Program-made: the position numbers and the translations under genes
Shown here: in pieces, positions 1 to 4,761 of the stretch
Layout: each line of letters opens with the position of its first letter
How positions within the stretch are numbered: position 1 is the stretch's first letter
Assembly: GCA_945876405.1 (NCBI GenBank)
Contig: CAMCOJ010000070.1
Span: 1 to 9,119 of the forward strand
Source of the DNA: an uncultured Ruminococcus sp.
GTDB lineage: Bacteria > Bacillota > Clostridia > Oscillospirales > Ruminococcaceae
DNA: 9,119 nt
Reading direction: 5' to 3'
The notes under the pieces: generated by a model
The model's input: only the letters and a program-made list of their open reading frames with translations
What the model was told of the DNA's origin: nothing
The model's database searches: none

Positions 1-46
1 AGATTTCTGCCTGTCTCGTGGGCTCGGAGATGTGTATAAGAGACAG
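1..46. other. Illumina Nextera i7 adapter, not genomic
   Basis: Positions 13-46 match the 34-nt Nextera read-2 transposase adapter, and 28-46 are the 19-bp Tn5 mosaic end, finishing in AGAGACAG. The 12 bases before it read AGAT, the tail of the P7 primer, then an 8-base index TTCTGCCT, which I recall as the primer form of index N703. This is untrimmed library adapter at the end of an assembled contig, not a transposon in the organism. The fliR reading frame runs intact down to position 47 and is destroyed here, as expected if the insert ended at that point. Confidence 0.97.
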
Positions 47-679
47 AATATGAATCTGCGGTATAAGCTTCATAAGTACACCCATACCTATCTCGAGAAT
101 AAATTCCATTGCAACAAAAGGAAATGCAAGCCTTACTGCAACTGAAAAAACTGAAGTAAAAACAGTTATCCCAAATGAAGCAGCTGCACTTAGATTTATC
201 CCTGCTGCACCGGCAGGAATAATATCGTATGAATCAACGGCTATCTTTATAAGAACCAGATGACTGTTGGTTGCAAAAAAATATGCCATATAGACAAGAT
301 TGATAAGATTTCCTGTAAAAGCTGACTGCACTCCGGTTCCCGGATCCATTACCTTTGCCATTGATAGTCCAAACTGCATATCAAGAATATCTCCGACAAA
401 TGCAAGCATATAGAAAAATATATTGAATATACATCCCAGAAGCCAGCCCACAGCAATCTCTCTTATAATACAAAGTACCAGTTCAAAGTCATTTGTCTGA
501 ACAGGTACCGGTATCAGTGGGGCAAGAAGCAGGGTGGAAAAAAATACTATTCCCGTCCTGACCATTGCCGGAATATTATTTCTGGTCATTATCGGATTAA
601 AGCCAATAACAGCTGCCAGCCTGACAAAAACCAGAACATAGATATTCAGGTTTTCAATTACAATATTCAGTTCTGTCAA
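47..679 (-). CDS. fliR: Flagellar export gate protein FliR, C-terminus missing
   Basis: FliR is a polytopic membrane protein of the flagellar type III export gate and forms the export channel with FliP and FliQ. The 211 visible residues contain the family's hydrophobic pattern: membrane segments near residues 13-29, 41-58, 68-97, 123-147 and 170-195. Family-like stretches include FVRLAAVIGFNP, DMQFGLSMAKVMDPGTG and LIPQI near the end. FliR is usually about 260 residues, so roughly 45-50 C-terminal residues are lost because the frame runs into adapter sequence at 46. In-frame stops lie just upstream and there is no in-frame ATG or GTG. The only good start is TTG at 677-679, preceded by TAGGTG at 685-690, which overlaps the fliQ stop. 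The 8-nt gap to fliQ implies translational coupling. The gene is broken by the library fragment end, not by mutation. Some clostridia fuse fliR to flhB; that cannot be judged here. Confidence 0.93.
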
Positions 680-684
680 ATCGG

Positions 685-690
685 CACCTA
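685..690 (-). promoter_or_regulatory. Ribosome binding site of fliR, overlapping fliQ stop
   Basis: The minus strand reads TAGGTG, with the TAG stop of fliQ (688-690) as its first three bases and five bases before the TTG start of fliR. It supports the otherwise unusual TTG start and suggests that ribosomes finishing fliQ reinitiate on fliR. Confidence 0.6.
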
Positions 691-951
691 CATTCCTGCA
701 ATTTTATCAAAAATCATTGTGAAAAATTCCTGTATAATATTTATCATCCATGATCCAAGTACAAGAAGCATAAGTGCAATCACTATTACCTTAGGGACAA
801 AAGTGAGCGTCTGCTCATGAATCTGCGTGGCAGCCTGAAAGATGGCAACTATAAGTCCTATCACTATACTTGCTATAAGAACAGGTGCTGCAAGCTTGAA
901 CGCAGCATACATGGCATTCATAAAAAGATCAAGCACATCAGACTGAGTCAT
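688..951 (-). CDS. fliQ: Flagellar export gate protein FliQ
   Basis: FliQ is a small two-helix membrane protein of the flagellar export gate, packed around the FliP/FliR core. From the ATG at 949-951 the protein is 87 residues (MTQSDVLDLF...), matching the usual family length of about 89. Membrane helices lie near residues 16-38 and 51-72. The family's signature loop between them reads IFQAATQIHEQTLTFVPK, with the conserved Gln and Glu residues. A GTG three codons upstream (958-960) is in frame, but it lies inside the Shine-Dalgarno sequence AGAAGAGGTG (958-967), so the ATG is the better start, with 6-nt spacing. The gene starts 14 nt after fliP ends and stops 8 nt before fliR, in the standard fliO-P-Q-R order. 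Confidence 0.96.
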   Translation of the reverse strand: MTQSDVLDLFMNAMYAAFKLAAPVLIASIVIGLIVAIFQAATQIHEQTLTFVPKVIVIALMLLVLGSWMINIIQEFFTMIFDKIAGM

Positions 952-957
952 AAACAA

Positions 958-967
958 CACCTCTTCT
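958..967 (-). promoter_or_regulatory. Ribosome binding site of fliQ
   Basis: The minus strand reads AGAAGAGGTG six bases before the ATG at 951. It covers an in-frame GTG that could be mistaken for the start, so it decides the fliQ start. It overlaps the TAG stop of fliP (966-968) by two bases. Confidence 0.65.
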
Positions 968-1787
968 AATTAAAACTTATTATCAGCGACTCAATCAGCA
1001 GATTCCATCCGTCAGCCACAATGAAAAGCATAAGCTTGAAAGGCATGGAAATCATTGCCGGAGGAAGCATCATCATACCCATGGCCATAAGGGTACTTGA
1101 TACTACAAGATCAATTATCAGAAACGGAATATAGAGTAAAAATCCGATAAGAAAAGCCCTCTTCAGTTCACTTGTAATAAATGCCGGAGCGATTATAAAC
1201 AGGCTGAGTTCTGTGAGCTTGTCCTGTGAATCATACTCCTCCATCTCAATAATTTCATTCGTATTCGCAAGTGTCATAAACATATTCAGGTCTTCGTCAT
1301 AAACCTGCTTAAGCATAAAAACTTTAAGAGGTTTCTGACCCTCCTCAAGAGCTTCTTCAAGTTCTATAGTACCGGCTTTATACGGGTCATACGCCTCAGT
1401 TTTTATCTGGGAAAAAACCGGAAACATAATAAATATTGAAACAAACAGTGATAACCCTACAATAACCTGATTCGGCGGTGAATTCGCAACACCCATTGCA
1501 TTTCTGAGAAATGAAAAAGAGATTATTATTCTTGTGAAGCATGTAAGCATCATAAGAAATGTAGGTATAAGTGCAATAAACGCCAGTAAAAACAGCAAAT
1601 CAAGCGTGCTTGAACCACTGTCAGCTGCGCCTGAATTCAAATCTATTTTTATTGACGGTGACTCTGCGGATACTCCCTGCGAGATAACCCCCAGAAGCAG
1701 TATCAACACAATAAAACTCAGCATAAATCCTATACCGAGTTTCATTATTTTTTTTCTGAAGAGAACATTATTTTTTGTTTTCATCAT
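966..1787 (-). CDS. fliP: Flagellar export gate protein FliP
   Basis: FliP is the core pore-forming subunit of the flagellar type III export gate. The 273-residue protein has a cleavable-type signal peptide, as FliP commonly does: a basic N-terminus (residues 1-17), a hydrophobic core (18-37), and likely cleavage after GVSA at 41. Membrane segments follow near 63-92, 107-127, 208-231 and 248-270. Family motifs are plain: FTRIIISFSFLRNAMG, PPNQVIVGLSLF, FMLKQVYDEDL, PAFITSELKRAFLIGF, IDLVVSSTLMAMGMMMLPP and MPFKLMLFIVADGW. The start is one of two adjacent ATGs (1785-1787 or 1782-1784). AAGGAG at 1792-1797 lies 4 nt from the first and 7 nt from the second, so the second may be the real one. The first 20 nt overlap the end of fliO, indicating translational coupling. 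The stop is TAG, 14 nt before fliQ. Confidence 0.97.
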   Translation of the reverse strand: MMKTKNNVLFRKKIMKLGIGFMLSFIVLILLLGVISQGVSAESPSIKIDLNSGAADSGSSTLDLLFLLAFIALIPTFLMMLTCFTRIIISFSFLRNAMGVANSPPNQVIVGLSLFVSIFIMFPVFSQIKTEAYDPYKAGTIELEEALEEGQKPLKVFMLKQVYDEDLNMFMTLANTNEIIEMEEYDSQDKLTELSLFIIAPAFITSELKRAFLIGFLLYIPFLIIDLVVSSTLMAMGMMMLPPAMISMPFKLMLFIVADGWNLLIESLIISFN

Positions 1788-2175
1788 TGTTCTCCTTTTG
1801 TTTAAAATTTTTCATCTTGTCTCCAAGCACTGTTTTAAATGCCTGAACAAAATCCGGAGTCTGCGGCACCTCATACGCGTTGCCGTTCTCCGTAAGACTA
1901 AGCTGACTCTCGTCAACGTCACAGATATATTCCATATGGTCCTTGCTGACTCCAATAAGCACTGTCTTATCTCCCGCCTTAACTATCATAAGGAATTTGT
2001 CCTGACTCATACGAACTGTATCAAGAATTTTTATATTCTTTCCGCTCATTCCTGAGCTTACAGAATATTTTTTTCCGATATATTTTGTAGTTATATAAGC
2101 AAGATAAAGTATTACTGCGAAAAGTACAAGAGTAAACAATACTGTAAAAACTCTTGCTATCGGTGATTCATTCAA
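1768..2175 (-). CDS. fliO: Flagellar biosynthesis protein FliO
   Basis: FliO (called FliZ in Bacillus) is a bitopic membrane protein that stabilises FliP during assembly of the export gate. The 135-residue protein has one membrane helix (about residues 8-27). A small basic cytoplasmic domain follows, with the family's IKILDTVRMSQDKFLMIVKAGDKTVLIGVS pattern (split near residues 48-77), and then a Lys/Asn/Glu-rich tail. There is no in-frame ATG upstream of the membrane segment. The TTG at 2173-2175 fits, with GGAGG at 2184-2188 eight bases before it. The gene overlaps the fliP start by 20 nt and carries the fliP Shine-Dalgarno sequence within its own 3' end. FliO is the least conserved gate protein; position and architecture support the call as much as sequence does. 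Confidence 0.9.
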   Translation of the reverse strand: MNESPIARVFTVLFTLVLFAVILYLAYITTKYIGKKYSVSSGMSGKNIKILDTVRMSQDKFLMIVKAGDKTVLIGVSKDHMEYICDVDESQLSLTENGNAYEVPQTPDFVQAFKTVLGDKMKNFKQKENNDENKK

Positions 2176-2183
2176 AAATAATG

Positions 2184-2188
2184 CCTCC
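2184..2188 (-). promoter_or_regulatory. Ribosome binding site of fliO
   Basis: GGAGG on the minus strand lies eight bases before the TTG start of fliO. The nearest ATG, a few bases inside the gene, is out of frame and closes within a few codons, so this site decides in favour of TTG. Confidence 0.6.
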
Positions 2189-2203
2189 AGTTAAGGTTAA
2201 TTT

Positions 2204-2659
2204 TTATTCTTCGTTCTGTTCTTCTGAATTTTCATAGTATTCATTCAGAGCAGGAACTTCCTCTACTTTTACATCATCCGTATTTTCACTATATACGGAG
2301 CTGGATTCCTCACGCTTCCGGATATCGTCCATAAACTTTTTGGTCGATATTATCTCGGTTATTCTGACTCCGAAGTTTTCATCAATAACAATTACGTCTC
2401 CTCTTGCAACTGTCTGATTATTCGCAATAACATCTACAGGAGCACCAGCCTGTTTTTCAAGGCGGATAATGGAACCCTGGGCAAGACTCAGAACTTCACA
2501 CATCTTAAGCTTTGTTCTTCCTATCTCAACACGTACATCAAGAGGGACATCCATAAGCAGATGTGTATAGTCTGCCGATACATCCTTTATATCTTTTTCA
2601 CCTGCTGAAAAATCAGGAAAACTCGCTTCCTTTACATTAATGCTTTTGGCTTTTTTCAT
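2204..2659 (-). CDS. fliN: Flagellar switch protein FliN (short form)
   Basis: FliN forms the lower part of the C-ring, binding FliM and, through FliH, the export ATPase; it acts in rotation switching and in export. The SpoA/FliN C-terminal domain covers about residues 33-104: LLMDVPLDVRVEIGRTKLKM, then LSLAQGSIIRLEKQAGAPVDV, then ARGDVIVIDENFGVRITEI, all typical of the family. At 151 residues it resembles the short enteric FliN (about 137). It lacks the N-terminal FliM-like and CheC-phosphatase portion found in FliY of Bacillus. A 40-residue Glu/Ser-rich acidic tail (about 112-151) follows the domain and is not part of the core fold. The start is ATG with AAGGAGATG (2665-2673) upstream. The gene begins 27 nt after motB, where fliL and fliM would usually stand, and ends 28 nt before fliO. 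Confidence 0.93.
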   Translation of the reverse strand: MKKAKSINVKEASFPDFSAGEKDIKDVSADYTHLLMDVPLDVRVEIGRTKLKMCEVLSLAQGSIIRLEKQAGAPVDVIANNQTVARGDVIVIDENFGVRITEIISTKKFMDDIRKREESSSVYSENTDDVKVEEVPALNEYYENSEEQNEE

Positions 2660-2686
2660 TAAAACATCTCCTTGGAAATACTGTAC

Positions 2687-3607
2687 TCATTCAGCCAAAT
2701 CCCCCGTTTTCTCAGAAGATGCGTCAAAAGATGCTCCCATGGCCTTAAGAAAATCTGAATTTCTTGAAAGCTCACTGTTTTTATTGATTATAGCTATCTC
2801 AACACGTCTGTTCTTTGTACGGCCCTCTTCAGTATCATTATCAGCTATCGGAAAGTTATTGCCAAGTCCCATAGGAAGAAGCAATCCCGATGCTATACCG
2901 GACCTGTGTTCAAAAAAGTTTGAAATATTTCCGGCACGTTCCGAAGAAAGAAGTCTTGAGTCAACCGTTGAGGTCGGACTCTTTGCCGTATGTCCCTTTA
3001 TCATAATAAGTGATACGTCATCCTGAACGCTGGCAAGGCATTCACCAAAAAACTGAAGAAGTTCTTCACTCTCCGGTTTTATCGCCGAACTGTCAGGCTC
3101 AAAAATAACGTTGTCTTTAAACTGAATAAAAATATTTTTTGCATTCTGTGAATCCGACATATCAGTGGAGCCGTCCATAGGCTTCTCCTGTTTGCCCTCT
3201 TCACCTTCATTTCCGTCCTCACCCGATGCCGCCAGATCCTCTGACTGCTGAACAAGAACGCTGTTATTAAGATCATGCTCTTCTATATATGTCATGATTT
3301 TTTCATACAAAGCATCAATAGCTGAATTGTATATAGTTCCGTCCTGGGGGTTTTCATCTTCAAACTTTCCTATGAAAACACCGTCTCCGCCTTTTTCACC
3401 GGCAAGATCGGATTCCTCAAAAACAACAACATCAACCTTTTCATCACCGTCAATTTTAAATGCGGACACAAGTTCCGTCCACTTTTCCTCAACTATTGTT
3501 GACATACTGTACAGCATTACGAAAAAAGTCAGAAGCAGTGTTACCATGTCGCCATAGGTATCCATCCAGCTTCCGCCGCCTTCTTCCTCCTGTTTTCTCT
3601 TCGCCAC
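2687..3607 (-). CDS. motB: Flagellar stator protein MotB
   Basis: MotB pairs with MotA to form the ion-driven stator anchored to peptidoglycan. Residues 14-38 form the single membrane helix, with the essential ion-binding Asp at position 20 in TYGDMVTLLLTFFVML. Residues about 157-275 are an OmpA-like peptidoglycan-binding domain: FKDNVIFEPDSSAIKPES, then IKGHTA, LLSSERAGNISNFF, and FPIADNDTEEGRTKNRRVEI. At 306 residues it is longer than Bacillus MotB (about 260). The excess includes a Glu/Gly/Asp-rich low-complexity segment at about 121-153, just before the OmpA-like domain, and a 30-residue tail. The start is GTG (3605-3607), backed by GGGAGGTG at 3613-3620. It lies 36 nt after motA, the usual pairing. 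MotB-type rather than a general OmpA protein is certain from the Asp helix and the neighbour. Confidence 0.96.
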   Translation of the reverse strand: MAKRKQEEEGGGSWMDTYGDMVTLLLTFFVMLYSMSTIVEEKWTELVSAFKIDGDEKVDVVVFEESDLAGEKGGDGVFIGKFEDENPQDGTIYNSAIDALYEKIMTYIEEHDLNNSVLVQQSEDLAASGEDGNEGEEGKQEKPMDGSTDMSDSQNAKNIFIQFKDNVIFEPDSSAIKPESEELLQFFGECLASVQDDVSLIMIKGHTAKSPTSTVDSRLLSSERAGNISNFFEHRSGIASGLLLPMGLGNNFPIADNDTEEGRTKNRRVEIAIINKNSELSRNSDFLKAMGASFDASSEKTGDLAE

Positions 3608-3612
3608 AATAA

Positions 3613-3620
3613 CACCTCCC
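3613..3620 (-). promoter_or_regulatory. Ribosome binding site of motB
   Basis: GGGAGGTG on the minus strand lies five bases before the GTG start of motB. It is a near-perfect Shine-Dalgarno sequence, which may offset the weaker start codon. No ATG at this position would give the conserved N-terminus. Confidence 0.65.
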
Positions 3621-3643
3621 GGTTTTCAGTTCTTTCTGATTGT

Positions 3644-4453
3644 TTATTTGTTCTTGCTGCCGGCCGGTGCAGGTGTTGTTGAAGGAAGAAGACGCATAAG
3701 TTTCTCTTCAATAAACTGAGGATTGTCACCGTCCTGAATGGACTGAACACCTTCCTTGATAATAACCTTGCAGAGCATTTCCTCCTCATGACGCTTCTTA
3801 AGCTTGTTTGCTATAGGCTTACCTATAAGGTTGGCAAGAATAACGCCGTAGAATGTTGTAACAAGTGCAACCGCCATATTTGCTGCAAGTGCATCGGCAT
3901 CTGACATATTTGCAAGAAGATTGATAAGACCGATAAGGGTACCCGCCATACCAAAGGCAGGTGCATACTCAGCCATCTTAAGATAAAAGCCCTGTGCCTG
4001 TGCATGTCTGTCCTCAAGATAGTCAAGTTCATTTTCAAGAACAGCCTTGATTTTTTCCGGCTCAACTGAGTCAACTACCAGCATAAGTGCATTTTTCATA
4101 AACAGATCATCACAGGAATTCATCTTTTCTTCAAGTGCAAGAAGACCGTTTATACGTGCTTCCTTTGCAAATTCGGTAATCTGCTCTATATATGCAACCG
4201 GATTGTACTTCGGAGGCATAAACACTATCTTCAGATGTTTAGGTATTTTCTTAAAAACAGAACCCGGATATGAAAGAAGCATAGCACCAACAGTACCGCC
4301 GAGAACGATTGCTATAGAACCAACATCGAAAAATCCCTTGAGCTGCTCTGCATAAAAAGCAATCTTCCCTGTTTCCGGATCTTCACCGGTCATAATACTG
4401 ATTACGATAAGGGCAGCAGCCAGAAGAAATCCTATTATTGACAATATGTCCAT
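3644..4453 (-). CDS. motA: Flagellar stator protein MotA
   Basis: MotA forms the pentameric ring of the stator that rotates around MotB and pushes on FliG. The 269-residue protein has four membrane helices near residues 3-21, 42-62, 161-182 and 191-211. A large cytoplasmic loop lies between helices 2 and 3. The loop carries EARINGLLALEEK, whose Arg100 and Glu108 align by spacing with the FliG-contacting Arg90 and Glu98 of E. coli MotA. Helix 3 holds the conserved Pro-containing APAFGMAGTLIGL, and helix 4 reads AVALVTTFYG. The C-terminus IQDGDNPQFIEEKL is typical of PomA/MotA. The helix 3 and 4 threonines (172, 199/200) resemble sodium-driven PomA. The start is ATG with a G-rich AGGGGG upstream. 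It begins 13 nt after flbD. Confidence 0.97.
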   Translation of the reverse strand: MDILSIIGFLLAAALIVISIMTGEDPETGKIAFYAEQLKGFFDVGSIAIVLGGTVGAMLLSYPGSVFKKIPKHLKIVFMPPKYNPVAYIEQITEFAKEARINGLLALEEKMNSCDDLFMKNALMLVVDSVEPEKIKAVLENELDYLEDRHAQAQGFYLKMAEYAPAFGMAGTLIGLINLLANMSDADALAANMAVALVTTFYGVILANLIGKPIANKLKKRHEEEMLCKVIIKEGVQSIQDGDNPQFIEEKLMRLLPSTTPAPAGSKNK

Positions 4454-4466
4454 AAATATTGTCCCC

Positions 4467-4670
4467 CTATTTATTTACGTCCAGAATACCTGATAATATC
4501 CCTCTGCGAAACTGCGCCGTAAGTTCAACAACCATATCTGAAGGCTCTTTTACTATGTAGACATTTCCGTTTGAAAGTCTTATTGTAGTATCAGGGTTCT
4601 CCTGAATCGACTCAATAAGATCACAGTTGAGTACAAATTTTGTTCCGTTTAGTTTTGTAAGTGTTATCAT
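4467..4670 (-). CDS. flbD: FlbD/SwrD family flagellar protein
   Basis: This is a 67-residue protein of the FlbD family. The Bacillus subtilis member, SwrD, raises flagellar motor power and swarming. It begins MITLTKLNGTKFVLNCDLIE, has the short core TIRLSNGNVYIVKEP, and ends QFRRGILS, all hallmark stretches of this small family. There is no membrane helix or signal peptide, so a cytosolic place is inferred. Position between flgE and motA is the usual one in Bacillota and fits an effect on the stator. The start is ATG; the upstream AAGGGTG is about 10 nt away and weak. It is the first gene after the flgE terminator and would be the first reader of any restarted transcription. It should not be confused with the unrelated Caulobacter regulator also named FlbD. 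Confidence 0.92.
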   Translation of the reverse strand: MITLTKLNGTKFVLNCDLIESIQENPDTTIRLSNGNVYIVKEPSDMVVELTAQFRRGILSGILDVNK

Positions 4671-4696
4671 AATATTCTGACACCCTTTTTTAGAAT

Positions 4697-4724
4697 TTTA
4701 TAAAAAAGAGAGGCGGCACGACAA
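4697..4724 (-). promoter_or_regulatory. Possible weak sigma-A promoter before flbD
   Basis: The minus strand has TTGTCG (4719-4724) and TATAAA (4697-4702) separated by 16 bases, four of six and five of six matches to the -35 and -10 consensus. It overlaps the 3' arm and T-run of the flgE terminator hairpin, so it could restart transcription into flbD-motA-motB. A-T-rich DNA gives such matches by chance, so this is only a candidate. Confidence 0.22.
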
Positions 4725-4746
4725 CCTCGTCCGGCCGCTTCTCCCT
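4702..4746 (-). terminator. Intrinsic terminator after flgE
   Basis: On the minus strand a G+C-rich stem is followed directly by six T residues (4702-4707). The outer stem pairs 4738-4734 (GCGGC) with 4717-4713 (GCCGC). Beyond one A-C mismatch it extends through four Watson-Crick pairs (4740-4743 with 4711-4708) and two to three further, partly G-U pairs. An inner ACGA/TCGT helix closes a 5-base loop. The same hairpin on the plus strand has no T-run, so it acts in the direction of the operon. It starts 15 nt after the flgE stop. It probably terminates part of the transcripts and so lowers motA/motB and gate genes relative to the hook gene. Confidence 0.8.
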
Positions 4747-4761
4747 TTATTCAGTTAGTTA

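Noticed and set aside
28..46. Tn5/IS50 mosaic end as a sign of a mobile element
   Set aside because: It sits inside a complete Nextera adapter with index and primer tail, so it comes from library preparation.
1745..1760. Run of eight A on the fliP coding strand as a phase-variation site
   Set aside because: Short A runs are common at Lys codons in A+T-rich genomes, the frame is intact, and another ATG follows directly, so there is no positive sign of slippage.
1534..2055. Open frame of 173 codons on the plus strand, antisense to fliP and fliO
   Set aside because: It runs opposite to two well-recognised genes, its translation resembles no protein family I know, and no Shine-Dalgarno sequence supports it.
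2640..3026. Plus-strand open frame opposite motB
   Set aside because: It is antisense to the conserved OmpA-like domain of MotB; the translation has no recognisable domain and the neighbourhood is wholly minus-strand.
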